Shown piece after piece: positions 27,699-39,300 of a DNA stretch of 64,000 nucleotides. Under the pieces are notes generated by a model. That model was not told where the DNA came from. It saw nothing but the letters and a program-made list of their open reading frames with translations, and did not search any database. Position 1 is the first letter of the stretch; every line of letters begins with the position of its first letter. Source of the stretch: Moniliophthora roreri (taxonomy: Eukaryota > Basidiomycota > Agaricomycetes > Agaricales > Marasmiaceae); NCBI GenBank assembly GCA_001466705.2, contig LATX02000221.1, positions 62,001-126,000 on the forward strand, given 5' to 3'. Position numbers and translations under genes: made by a program.

Positions 27699-30600
27699 TC
27701 ATGTCATATTATCTACGGCTGCTCCTTCTCTGACGAACAGAGCTTCAAACTCCTCTGGTGTTTGACCAATCACGCCGAACGCATCCTGCAAAGTATGACC
27801 TAGTGTCTTCAACTCCTGAGTAACACCTTTCATCGTTAAAGCGTATGCAAAGAAAAGTAGCTGCCTGGAGCCTTTGATATCTCGGTTTCTGACAACTTCC
27901 AATCTTCGGATGGCATCGACCTAGGCCAAACGTATCAGTGTAAGGAATTAGTTGACTGGCGTTCAAAGATCCGTACCAGTCGTTGTCGGGACTCTTCAGC
28001 AGGGGGAAGATACGGCGGTAAAGGTGCTTTGAGCTGGAAGGCTGATGCTAGGACCGAAAAGAACAATATGATGTTTCCGACCAGTTCACGTCTCTCATGA
28101 TTCACTGGTAAAATGAAATCCTTCCGGACGCTCTGTTCACGAAAAGTTAGCAGTAGACCTTTTCTGAAATTAAATGAACACTTGCAGTATACCTATAGTT
28201 TGATGAGTAATGAGTCATCCTTAAGATCTATCGACTCACCATTCCTCCCTCGTAGTAACACAACGCATGCTGTGCAACCTATCCAGGATTGTCTGCAAGC
28301 TGGTCAATATTCCGCGGTATAACGCAACAGGGAAAGGCCCCTTCAAACGCGGTTCGTGCTGAGTCTGGGCAAGCAGGCCCTGGAGTTCAATCAGCTTGAT
28401 CTGCAAGTGAAGTTCCCTTGACGACAGCGTAAGTATCAGACCGTTTGGGAGTCAAAGAACGCTACTAACATGGCCATGAACTCTTGGATCGAATTGTTCA
28501 ATCTCGTTCTTTGCGGCAACATCAGCGAACTACTATGCCCATGGTCATCTTCCTCGTCGCTCTTGTATTCCGGAGAGAACGAGTTGGATGCAACCAGGCG
28601 TGTGTAAAGCCATCCCATGTTCAAGCAGAACCTGTTCGGGTACAGACTCAGTACGGGTCTCATCAATTGACGCAAACAACGTACTCTCCAAGGGCTCGAC
28701 TGAGCTCTCGTCTAGCCTCTGTTGGCCACCAAAACCTCGAAACTATACCAGCCCAGACCACACCTACAGTGACAGCAAGGGCACGGTGTTTCGCAATGTC
28801 TACCACAGAAAGATCCTTCACTCGAAGATTGTAACTACACCATTGATCAGATGGATTCCATGGCAGCGGAAAAAAGTAGTTAGACGTACCAATACAAACA
28901 CGTCAGATTGTAGGTGAGAAGAACAAATCTTGCTGACGCCGCGTAATTGGGTTTGCCGACCAGGACATAAAAGCAGGGTATCGAGTAGAAGAACCCAAAG
29001 ACGGCAAGTACTGGCGCATTTTCTGGAAACAGGGAGTACACACCCGCTGCGATAGCCGCGCTGAATCTATGTTATGTAAATATGTCAGATAAGAACCTCC
29101 AGTGCTTAAGTAGACACTCACACTGTGCCCAGTATACGATGTAATCCCATAAAGTTAGTCTGTAAATTCATCAGTTTCCCATTTGGAGCGACGCTGTAGT
29201 GTACTCACAGCACCAATCGTTGGAGACATAACCACGAAATACTGTCGAGTTGATTCAGTAAGGTGTATGCACACACGTCATACCAAATGACACATACCGA
29301 AATCAACGCCCAATCCCCATAATAGCTGACAAAAATCGGTCTCGTACGATCGAAAAATGCAGGAGCAGCCAAAATTGCCGTCGCCATACCAGTCTTGATA
29401 GCATACTTGGCATCCCTCTGGCCCAACCTTTTACTCAATGACCATAACCGTTGCTTGAGCCTTCCCATAAACGACATGTCCTTCCTCGAAGGAGTTTGAA
29501 GTGTATTGGGCGCATGGGGTCGGACTTTGGGGAACGATGGACGATTCCGACGTTTCTCAGGGATCAAATATGCCGCTAGGCGAGGATCATTCAGTGGAAT
29601 GTCAGAAACTAGGAAAGTAGACGTACATATCCTCTTTTTTAAATCACCTCGTTTTCTTGGTACACCGTTAACCCCATTCGCCTTCTCACGTTTCTTGAGC
29701 ATATTCCTCATACTACGCACAGATCCTACGCAAATGTTACACACACGGCCCCACCAACGGCGCCACGTCAGCCTCTGTTGCTCAATGGTATATATCCTCT
29801 CCATTGCATCCACGAGTAAAGTGAGCTCTGTTGCAAATTCTTGCAAAGTGAAGATGAAGCTGCGGGAAGTCTATAAGTACTGAAACGTCATAGAAGGAAT
29901 AAAAACACTAACAAGTACACCAGGAAGACATGCTCGTTATCCTGGCTGGTCAGGAAGGTATTCTCCTTCACATCGGGGGTATAGGCGTCTAGAGATATCG
30001 TCCGAGGTTCCTGAGACGGCAAAATTGGAGAAGCACCCGCTGATGCTGACCTTGCCATTTGATACTGGGAGGTCGACGACTGTGATTGGAAGACACGGGA
30101 GACATCGCTCTTTCGGTACAACCGGATAAGCGCATGATTCGATGTGCTTTCGAACCTCATCAACTGTTTGTCGATTTCGCTGACCAGCTCAGAGAATTCA
30201 CTGGGGTGAAAGACCGCTGCGCTACGGGTGTTCTTCCGGCGGCGATGATGGTGGTGATAGTGGATCTGCATCTGGGATTGTACGAAAGATTCACGGAGTC
30301 GTTTAAAAGATGTTGTGCAAATCGACTGCAAGTCGCGTCAGTAAAGCAGATAGCATCACATTTTGAAGTAGAACACACCGAAAGCGCCTTGAGGGGTGGA
30401 CCTAAATCATCAACCAAGTCACCGAACATTGCAGCTGCGGCTTTGAGCATCACCGTCTCTTCGTCTTCTTCAGCTACACTCTCCTCCATTACATCCGGAA
30501 TGCTGACGTCGATTAAAGGTCCTTGTTCATTAGCTCGCTTGCTCTGACCCTTCCGATGCTTAACCTTCTTCTCCACCACACCAGCCTGCGTCAACTCATA

Positions 30601-32372
30601 CTGAAGCCTCGTCCCGCTCCTCAGCCCGTTCAGATGTTGGCCCAACCGGTTAAGGCAGTCGATGGCATCCTCGTATGCCTTTTCTCGGTCGTTCTCTCTT
30701 TTAATCCCGCTGGCACCCCAATAGGGCTCGGGGCCGTTCTGACCTGCCTCCAGCCTCTCCTCGATGGGAGAATGTTGTCGGAATCTGCCCCAGAAGAACC
30801 ACTCCGTCTTGGCTTCTTTGAGATTCTTTTTCAGGCTGGTAAAGCTGCTCTGGTGGGCCTCGACAGCTCGTTGGAGCTTTCCTTGACTTTTCTTGTGACT
30901 TTCTTCGAGAAGGAAGGTGTCGGTAAGCATACTGAGTAATGTGGAGAACGAATCGAGGGTTTTCGTCATGTTGGATTGGAGATTGGAAGTAGCAGTTGTG
31001 GGCCATATGAAGTAACAAACTAGGTTGGATACAACGGTGCCGCACAGAACGATAAAAGTCACTTGGAGGAGGGTATGTAGGCCACCTTCCTTAACCACGC
31101 TGAGTCGACTGATGAGACGAGAACCGCACAAAAACTGGAAAAAAAAGGCACACACACGACGAAGATGATGATAGATATCATGCTACACGCTATAACGCGA
31201 AACTCGTCAGGATTGTAAATTAAACCATACGAGGTTACTCACCAGTTCCAAACTGAGGATTTGCCATCCAGAGTTTCATCCAAGCCAAAAAGCTCATACT
31301 AACACCGATCCAAGTTATGGCAATGAGATCGGCGAGCCATTCCCAGCCAGGCTGGACGTCAATCCACCAAAACATTGACATGCTCGCGAGTGCGACGAAT
31401 GCCGCATAAAATAAGCCGAAGATACAGAATATGTCAGCCTCCAACATTCCACCCATGGTTTTCGCCGGGTTGAAGTAGACAGCACTAACAAACGGCGTCA
31501 GCGATTTCTCCAAATGATACTGAAAGGAAGACTGACACCGTGGCTACCATATGACCAGAGGGTAGGGGTTTACCTCCCCCGGTGCCATAGGGAATTAAAT
31601 CGCTCATGAATCCCGATAAGTAAGGAGAGTACGTGAAAAGCGAGGCGATAAAGTACGCAATGGAACATTTGAGGATATTTCGATAGAGGACTGGAATCTG
31701 GGTAAGGCGTCGTGGGGAGTACCATTTGGGTTCTTCAGGCTCCTGCACTCGGGGTAAACTAGAAGTCGAATGGGTCGATTCTGTGTCCGTGTCAGAATCA
31801 GAGTCGGATGTTTCAGAATCCGACTCCATTCTGTCCGTCCCATCTCCGAAAGGATTGGCCTGTATGTTCTCTTGCACCACTGGGGATTGAATATTTCCGC
31901 CAAAATAAGAGTTGGTGAGGCTGCCTGGTGTCGCTTCCCCGCTGCCGCTTCGATCATCTCTCTTCGACCTTTTTCGCTTCAGAGATATTGGACTCTTCAA
32001 TTGCCCTTCATTCTCCATCAATTGCCCAAACACTGACCACTCCGGCTGGGGTGTGCGAGATCCACCCGAAGTTTTGTGGTAAAACGTGCCATGTCTTCTG
32101 CGTAAATCCTGGGCTCGTGTTGTCGATGCGCTTCGACCCAAGGAGGGGCGACGGTGATTGCGCGTAAAAGCTTCTCCTGCTTCGGGGCCACTAGCTAATA
32201 TCTTCGTTGAACTTGGGCGAACCGATTGACGATCCTCTGGGCTGCCAACGAACCCGCCGTCGTGAGTGGTGTTTTCGGTGGGTGTCGTTGCACCTGCTGG
32301 CGTCGCTGGATACTCAAATGAAACCCACGACGAGCTTGAGCCTAAATTTTCACCTTCATTTTCGTGAGGCAT
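27699..32372 (-). CDS. ArAE_2/FUSC-type membrane transporter (BRE4-like)
   Basis: A large split gene of roughly 1,100-1,200 residues. The start at 32372 opens a long Ser/Asp-rich cytosolic N-terminus (MPHENEGENLGSSSSW; many Asp-Ser repeats near 31800). The first membrane block starts with RRLTQIPVLYRNILKCSIAY and includes VYFNPAKTMGGMLEADIFCI and SMFWWIDVQPGWEW, typical of the ArAE_2 N-terminal domain. A long cytosolic middle part follows, with a His-rich HYHHHHRRRK patch near 30250. A second membrane block (KTGMATAILAAPAF, SYYGDWALIS, NFMGLHRILGT) resembles the C-terminal FUSC-like half, and the C-terminus runs through FEALFVREGAAVDNMT to the stop at 27699. Relatives include yeast Bre4, needed for brefeldin A tolerance. 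Transported substrate is unknown. Many short introns. Confidence 0.85.
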
Positions 32373-32610
32373 TACTTGGCGTTATAGAATTGGGAAAAGA
32401 GGTACATGAAAGAAAGGTTGAAGAAGTGCCTCGAATTCATAGTGACGACAGCAGGCGAAGTCGATCAAAGTTGCCAAATATTGACGTTTGTCTGCTAGTG
32501 CCATAACAAAGGTCTCGTACAAAAGGCTTTGAAGGAATTGATAAGCGGAAATAGTTCAAGATAACTATGTGTAGTGGAGTATAATATTACAGGAAATTCC
32601 GAGAGAGCCT

Positions 32611-34750
32611 TCAAACACAAGTGTCCTGTTCACCTGCTTCCACCAAACCCAAATCACTACCTTCTGCTCTAACTCGGCTCTGACCTGGAATAGCTTCTAC
32701 TGCATGTTCCATCGTCACCGAATGACTTGTGGAATGACGGGGAGAATGGACTGTGTCGAGAGAGTACCTGGTGCCAGCCGGGTCCCCAGCCTGAAATGTG
32801 GCAGGCGGATCCTCAGACCTATCGGGTATAGGTGCAAAGTATTCCAGTGGGAGATTTCCGGCTTCTTGAACCCTTCGAACAACACCAGTCCATTCCAATA
32901 CCAGTCTCCTTCGATCCCGAAGAAACGCTTGATTCCGCCAAGATGTCTGGTATAGACGCCGATCAATGATCTGATCATTGACAAACTGAATGAATTTCTG
33001 TCCACGACCACTAGTTAAAAGTTGGGAAGCACGATCTGTGCGGCCGAGATGCCTTGTCAAAGCAGAGATGAACGCTAACCGCTCCTGGTCATGTCTTTGC
33101 TCGTCATACCCCAGCTCTGGTTTCCACGCTGCTTCCTCAAAGAGGCGAAGCAGCCGCAAGCTTTGCATCCGAACCTCTGGGTCTTCATGAGTCCACAAGA
33201 TGTCAACAACCGGAAATGGTATGACGAATCGAAGACCAGTGGTTTGCTGTAATTCTGGGTATGCCTTCCTCATCGAAACGAAAAGGTCATCCAAACGATC
33301 ACGCAGATCGTCTCTACGTGCCATCGCCATCCAGTACTGGTGGCAAAAAAGTAGTCCTATTCCTTCGGGGTAATGAAGAGTAGGATTCCTGATATCCGGC
33401 GGAGGAGCCCACCAGATCCCAAAGTACCTCTGCAATCTTTCCTCTCTGGAGCGAAAGAATGCACCTGGATCCCTAAGCCTGAGCTCAATATCCGCCTTTG
33501 TGGTATCCTCCCACATAATATACTTCCACTGTCCAAAGACAGCCGACATAACTACCGAAGGAGGCAGTGTCCCCAAGATGTTTTCAAGGTGAGGTACAAT
33601 CGATGGACTATCCCGGAACGTAGCGAATGCCCACTGGAGAGCGCGCAATTCGTATACTTTCAGGTTACAGGGATCCGAGTCCGAAAATGGGAAAGGGTGG
33701 TCGTCAAACTGCCTGACCACTTGAAGGTCTAGTGAGGACCATTCAGACACCGGATATCGGATGTGATGGTACAAGTTTTCCGCCCGATTTACCAAAAAAC
33801 GGTGCATGAATTGGAACCTGAGGAGTGGATGTAAAACCCTTCTCGAGAGACGGTACGCTGCCCATGCTTGCGGTGATTTGTAGGGGCATATGAAGTGATA
33901 AACCAGCTTGTGAAAGTCGGCGTTCGAGATGTTCTCCCATTGTTTTCGTGGTACTGTCAACGTTGGGAGAAATGTCGTGACAAAATACAGCCCTGCGCTA
34001 ACCATGACGGCGATGAAGCAAAGTGCAAATGGAATGAGATGTCGGTTCCACAGTAGGTCCAAAACTCCGGCAAAGAACAACAATAGCGCCACCTCCAGGA
34101 GAATGGGTAGCGCTGATAATAATGATGGCACGCCCCATTTCTCGAAGCTTTCTTGACGCAACTGGCGCAGTGCCAAAGCCTCTCCTGGTGTTCGCGTTGG
34201 CGGGTCTCGTTGGTGCTCTCGAAGCCACTGTTTGCAGAGGAGACCGAATAGCGCTGATGTGAGACTGAACACGAGGCTAAGGAACCAATAAGAGTTGATA
34301 CGGATGGAAGAAGCATCTGCTTTAAATGAGGCACGCTCGGGGAGGATAACCTGTGAGGCATTGAGCTGCATCGAGATCTGCATGAGGAGAGCGACGGTGG
34401 TGTCTGCAGGGCTTTCTAGTAACCATTGGTAAGATTCAATGGCGAACGCGGTAACGACAGCGGAGAAGAGGCCGGCCTATTTGGCATCAGTCAGGCATCA
34501 GCAGGGGTCTGTATCAAGGTCCAAGGCAGACGTACAAAAACCAATAGAGTATCAATGTCTTCTTTCCAATTCTTCACCACTCCATCGTCGTGTTTCGCAA
34601 ACTCTGCCGTCAGCTTCTCCCAGGAGTGATCCATCGTAGCCCCTTTTTTAGTTCCCTCGGTTTTCCCGACTGCACCCTGAATACATTATAATTGAATCTG
34701 GACGAAAAGAACTAAATTGTGGATGGACATACCGACTCATGAACCGACAT
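32611..34750 (-). CDS. DUF6535 membrane protein
   Basis: The start at 34750-34748 gives MSVHES, an intron, then GAVGKTEGTKKGATMDHSW in frame; an alternative start is the Met at 34634. A second intron splits DIDTLLVF from AGLFSAVVTAFAIESYQWLL, the diagnostic opening of DUF6535 proteins. The remaining long exon (34383-32611) has the usual FSLTSALFGLLCKQWLREHQ, further membrane helices (LPILLEVALLLFFAGVLDLL, FIAVMVSAGLYFVTTFLPTL) and a long helical C-terminus. This is a lineage-specific agaricomycete family of unknown function. About 680-700 residues, complete. Confidence 0.9.
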
Positions 34751-35150
34751 CGTGCTTTGGCAGATATTAGGTCACTGGAGGCAGTCTATTTACAAGATAA
34801 TGATGGCCAGTTCTAGTCCGCGCCCGAGATAAGGAATATACGTCAAAAAGAAATCATCCTTCGTCTATAGCGAAATGGGGTGGTGTACAGAAGATGATCA
34901 TGATGGTCAAAGAGAATGTTGTGCCGCGTCTGGCAGCCTTGTCTTCCGGCTTGAAGCAACACTAGAAGCTCAAATACAGTCGTCCACCGGTCCTTGGCGC
35001 ACTCAAATTTGGAACACCTCGGAAAGTTATTTTCTGAAGTCCTGCCTAATTTCGTGTATCGGGATAGCTAGATATGCATAGAAAGATTGTTTCTAGCACC
35101 ACAGATGGATGGATATGAGCAGCGACATTTTTTCTGCAAAACAGCGTTGG
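34751..35150. other. Intergenic region, promoter side of the DUF6535 gene
   Basis: No recognisable ORF. It is the last gene-type DNA before the repeat block that starts near 35,150. Confidence 0.5.
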
Positions 35151-35344
35151 GTAAGTTTGCTCCGGTGCCCGCAACTTACCGAGTGCTCAGTGTGGCCACT
35201 TCTTAGTCAGCCATCAGCGCTTTTCCCGCGCCCTATGAGCACCCTAATAAGGCAACACAACCCGCCCTAACACTTTTCTGAGTGACTCTGAGCTCAACCC
35301 TATGTTTTATAGATAAAAAGATGCTTCTACAATTAAATTTGAGT

Positions 35345-35520
35345 GTATAAAAAGCTAAACCTAACCCCAAACCCCAAACCCTAACCACGGGGTGTTCCCC
35401 CCTGCACCCCCCCTTGAAATATCCTCTAATCCCTAACCCTCTTGTGGGGTGTTCCCCCCCTGCACCCCTCCTCTAACCACAAACCCCTAACCTGAACCCC
35501 TAACACCTAACCTAGCCCCA
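35345..35520. repeat. Interstitial telomere-like repeats
   Basis: Irregular CCCTAA/CCCCTAA units (ACCCTAACC, ACCCCAAACC, ACCCCTAACC) interrupted twice by a GGTGTTCCCCCCTGCACCC segment. The plus strand reads CCCTAA, that is, the minus strand reads TTAGGG. Units are degenerate, so this is not an active chromosome end. Confidence 0.75.
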
Positions 35521-35577
35521 CTTCATGCCGCAGACTGCTACGCAGTCTTCAAAAGAACAAAAAAAAAAAAAAAAACT

Positions 35578-35655
35578 GGCCTCCAAAAGGATTGAACTGT
35601 GGCTATGACAAAGCCTCTCTATGCTTATAAGCATATCCACTATGCCATGATGTCG
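35578..35655 (-). pseudogene. tRNA-like relic or SINE head
   Basis: The minus strand carries TGGCATAGTGGATATGC (A-box-like), a palindromic TATGCTTATAAGCATA where the anticodon arm would be, and CACAGTTCAATCC (B-box-like), then GGAGGCCA and a run of T (A on the plus strand, 35559-35575). The T-stem does not pair and acceptor pairing is poor, so it is not a working tRNA. A tRNA-derived SINE or tRNA relic is likely. Confidence 0.5.
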
Positions 35656-36583
35656 TCCAAGACATTGAAAGTGTCCAAATCATACTTGCTTCCTGATCGG
35701 GCTGGCGGAAAGTGTCACCAAAAAGGGAAAGCAGGCACAGCTGATGGCTGACTAAGAAGTGGCCACACTGACTACTCCAACTTACCTAGTAACTTACCCA
35801 GCAGTCCAGACGGCTTAGTAACTTACCTGGTAACTTACCGGTAACTTTGGCCACGTGATCCTCAGATACAAGCCAAAATTTTCGTCTGCACTTCGTGCAT
35901 TTATCCAGGTTTTCACAAGCATACCAATAAATTCCCATATTGGAACAGTATTACTAGCTAAATATCTAATTCCAGGGGCGGAATCTTACAGTTTTACCAG
36001 TACCATTTGCACCGTTCATCTTGGTTGAAAATAAAATATATATTGTGGTGGTATACTATCCAGTGTACATGGAATGTTCATGGCTTCCTAAGGTTACTGG
36101 GGAGAGGGAGGAGGTAGCGACAATGAATGAGGACCACCAAAGAATCCAAACAAGGAATGTGTTCCAAGGAGATTATTCGGTTCTGTGATATATTTAAGTA
36201 CAAGAAGAAAGAGAGCTAGTGGAGACACACTAAGATTTCCTACTTCTCAACATGGACTTAATGGCGGTGGAATCTGGGTGGGATGCCAGCACTGTGCAGC
36301 TGTTGACACATTGATGTGTCCCAGTATAGGAGGCCCGTCACATGATCACCTGCGGGTAACTTACCAGTGGTACTCTGGGACTGACTGGTAACTTACCTTG
36401 TAAGTTTGAAATTGGTAAGTTTGCCTATGTCTCTTACCCAATGCTACTGCAAAACCAGTCCTTGACACATCATGGGATCCCATTTATGGAAGTAATCTGT
36501 TTGGTCTCTGTGACTCAACTGTGAATATACTCATCTTCTGCAAGCATTTTTAAGTCATCCAAAGGATTCTAGTAAGTATTGGG

Positions 36584-37955
36584 ATCTCCCTAGGCCTGTG
36601 ACAAGCCTCTACATGACAAGCAAACTGAGTACTAAGGGGCCTGTTGAACTGGGTTTGAATTGGCTGGAGACATTTTAGGGATTTGCCGAACCTCAAACAA
36701 TCCTTTTTGGGATTTGATGTGTCAAATGTGATGACACAATCACTACATATAAGGTGTTCTTTTAACATGGTTTTCTCATTGAGAAAACACTTAATCTTCT
36801 TGCAAAGAGAATTTCTATAAAACTATATATAAATTCTAAATTTCAATTGTGTCCTCTCAACAAGAATATGCCTGGAGAATACTAAATTTTCAGCAGCAAA
36901 AGATATGGAATTTTCAAATTCTGAAAATTAATAGATAATACAATATATTAGAATAATTTCCATACTGAGAAAACATTAAATTTTCTCTAGTTGAAAATGC
37001 TTAGAAAATGCTAATAAGATAAGATAAAGATTCCACGTTTTCTATTGTGGGAAAGTCAGAGAAAACACTAGGAAAACAGTAGGAAAATAGTAGGAAAATC
37101 ATGTGAAAACAATATATTTTAAAGCAGTTCTTAGATAGTTTTCCTTTTGTATTTAATATGTTTCCTTTGATATAAAATTCAAAATCTTATATTTGTTTTC
37201 TAAATGTTTTCTCACTATTTTATAAGGCAGAAAATTTAGTATATTTGTAATTAGAAAATTAAAGGATAATTCTATAACTTCATTATTATAAAATAACCAA
37301 GAAACACTGACTCTTCTGGAAATTAAAATCCAGAGTATGCTTGCTGTTTTCACTATGTGATGATAACTTGAAACTAATAGAATTTTCTGAGTGTTGTCTG
37401 GAAGCAAATATATAGTAGTATTCTGAGTGTATTTCCTTTGTATTAATAGTATAAAAAGAACACCTCATACGTAGTGAATTGCAAGCCCAATTTCCTTTGA
37501 CAGTGAATTTTTTGAGTTCTTCAGACTATATAGCGACTAAAATACACAAATACATTTAGAACTGATACATGCACTCTTCTACTAACCCATAGATGTAGAA
37601 TTTGTACCCCAAATGCCCAAAACACAGTATCACAATGCACCTGTATATATTCATCAGACCTGGGCCATTAACACCAAAGATATAACATCCAACTTCATAA
37701 GTTGACTCCCAGGGCAATCAAATTTAGATCTGAGGTTACATAGATGGGATATGATTGATGAGAAAGGCTGAACATAGAGGGAAAGGAAAATGGTAGGACT
37801 GGCTGACAAGAAAAAGATGACAGATGACATGGTCAACCATAAAAGGATTGTTGAGGCTTTGGCAAACTCCTAAAATGTCTCCAGCCAATTCAAACCCAGA
37901 TCAACAGGTCCCTTAGTACTCAGTTTGCTTGTCACTAGGGGCCAGTTACAGGTCT
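36584..37955. mobile_element. Inverted-arm element hosting a CACTA miniature element
   Basis: About 36584-36725 recurs inverted at about 37835-37955; shared text includes GACAAGCAAACTGAGTACTA and TTGAATTGGCTGGAGACATT. Without the nested insertion at 36741-37476 it would be about 640 bp, a typical non-autonomous element with long inverted ends. No ORF. Exact ends and target duplication are not resolved. Confidence 0.65.
36741..37476 (-). mobile_element. CACTA-type miniature element, copy 1 (736 bp)
   Basis: Ends are CACTACATATAAGGTGTTCT and the inverted CACTACGTATGAGGTGTTCT. Three bases AAT lie on both sides (36738-36740 and 37477-37479), the duplication size of CACTA elements. The sequence matches 49232-49978 in inverted orientation nearly throughout. 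Inside are only short AT-rich frames, so it must be moved by another element's transposase. The strand given is relative to copy 2. Confidence 0.88.
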
Positions 37956-38043
37956 AGGATCTTCATAGTCTTTTTTTTTTTTTTCCAGGTCCATACCCAC
38001 ATCTCAAATATATGTTCCATGATTTGCATGTGGAATGTGATTA

Positions 38044-38850
38044 TCAGTAGATAAGTAATTGATAATGACATGAAATTTTTGATGTGCTCCATGGGGCCTC
38101 CACACATTCACTCCAAGCCCTCTTCTCCTCATCTGTTGGAGTGCGAATCATCTGACAGGTGTACTCGTAAAATGGGAGACCAAGTCTATAACTGTACTTG
38201 GAAACGAGATTTAACCTGACTTCAAGTGGAAGTGATTGTTTGTTATTATCAGAAGCATTGGGTGTAGAATTGGGAGTGTCGGCAATGGAAGAGGAAGAGG
38301 TGCCACTTGCAAAAGTAGGTCCTGCAGTCGATACTTGGCTTGGATCCTGCATTGATGGAGAACCATCATCTTCTGGAGGAGTTGATTGCACATTGTCTGG
38401 CACTTTACACTTTAATGCATGTCTAGTAACAGAACTCGGTGGCCTTGATGAGGTCTGTGGATGGTACTCAGCCAACAGCTCCTCATCTCTGTGAGCTGTT
38501 TTGTGCTGTTTTCATAAAGGTTCACTGGGAGTTTCAAAAATAACATCGTCTAGTGATGCTGAGAGAGGTGTGGAAGAGATCTGAGATGTACCAGCATGAG
38601 GAGTTTGTGTATATAGTGTATTAAGTGAATGTATTAGTGTTTCTTCATTACTGGGTCTACCAGAGGTGAAAACATTGTTGTTCTCACAATTTGCAACGAT
38701 TATGTGATGTCTTTGCCTCTTAGGTTTGATATTGGGGCTGTGAGGATGATGAGGTTTCAAGGTATTAGTTGGATTGAAGCTATTGTCTGCAGCCTTAATA
38801 GAGCTGTGATCAGACAAGGGAATGTGGAGACACAGCCTTATGGGCATCAA
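38044..38850 (-). pseudogene. Decayed ORF of unknown repeat protein
   Basis: One frame on the minus strand runs from 38850 to 38044, broken by a stop at 38512-38514 and continuing directly (EELLAEYHPQTSSRPPSS). It is Ser/Thr/Pro-rich and ends in a more structured part (SKYSYRLGLPFYEYTCQM, then DEEKRAWSECVEAPW). Codon-like continuity over about 270 codons in AT-rich DNA points to a former gene, probably carried by a transposon. No family is recognised. Confidence 0.45.
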
Positions 38851-39099
38851 AGGAGTGGAAGGGTTGAAAGAGAAGTGTATTATGAGGACATATTATAGGG
38901 CATAGAGCTGAAGAACTGAGAACAGAGCACCATTAATGGATGTGAAGTCCAAAAGCTCAGGTGAAAAGTTAAGTCACATGATTTATTATCTTTCTATATA
39001 TGGATTTACAGAACAATCTTGAAGGTGGGTAGGGAGGTATGAGTAACTGACTGTGATTTCAAGCAGACTCATATATATGAGTCACCTAGGGGAGACTAG

Positions 39100-39300
39100 G
39101 ATCTCCCAATAGAGATTGTGACTACCAGGGAAACTCCCAAATTTGGCAGTTTTGAGTTGATTTTGAGTGCCAAAGTCTGAAAATCTTCAGTGGTCATAGA
39201 CTACCAGGCCTCCATCTGAATTGTTGAGTCCAGATGGACAAGTCACAGGTCATAGGCCATCCGAATCAATTGAAATTACCCCAGTACCACTGGCAGTTGT
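39100..39300. repeat. Relic of the TA-type miniature element family
   Basis: Shares, with many changes, the interior of the element at 54465-54740 (CCAAATTTGGCAGTT, then CTGAAAATCTTCAG, then AAGTCACAGGTCATA). Ends are too worn to define a target duplication. Confidence 0.5.

Larger units (their letters stand above)
35184..35777. mobile_element. Inverted-repeat element with telomere-like core
   Basis: Bases 35184-35221 recur inverted at 35740-35777 (core TGTGGCCACTTCTTAGTCAG on the left arm). Inside are telomere-like repeats and a tRNA-like relic but no ORF. This makes a non-autonomous DNA element the simplest reading. A target duplication could not be fixed because both ends run into the GGTAAGTTAC motif arrays. 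Confidence 0.6.
35150..36430. repeat. Scattered GGTAAGTTAC-type motif copies
   Basis: The motif or its complement (AACTTACC) occurs near 35152, 35172, 35782, 35793, 35820, 35831, 35839, 36358, 36391 and 36415, in both orientations, clustering on the two sides of 35184-35777 and again near 36400. The layout resembles subterminal transposase-binding repeats of DNA transposons. Function is inferred only. Confidence 0.55.

Noticed and set aside
30086..30939. Two plus-strand frames of 138-153 codons
   Set aside because: They are antisense shadows of transporter exons whose minus-strand translation has membrane helices and family motifs.
35345..35520. True chromosome end or subtelomere border
   Set aside because: Repeat units are irregular, interrupted by unrelated sequence and flanked on both sides by other DNA.
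35578..35655. Working tRNA gene on the minus strand
   Set aside because: A- and B-box-like motifs are present but the T-stem and acceptor stem do not pair and the anticodon arm has a six-base loop.
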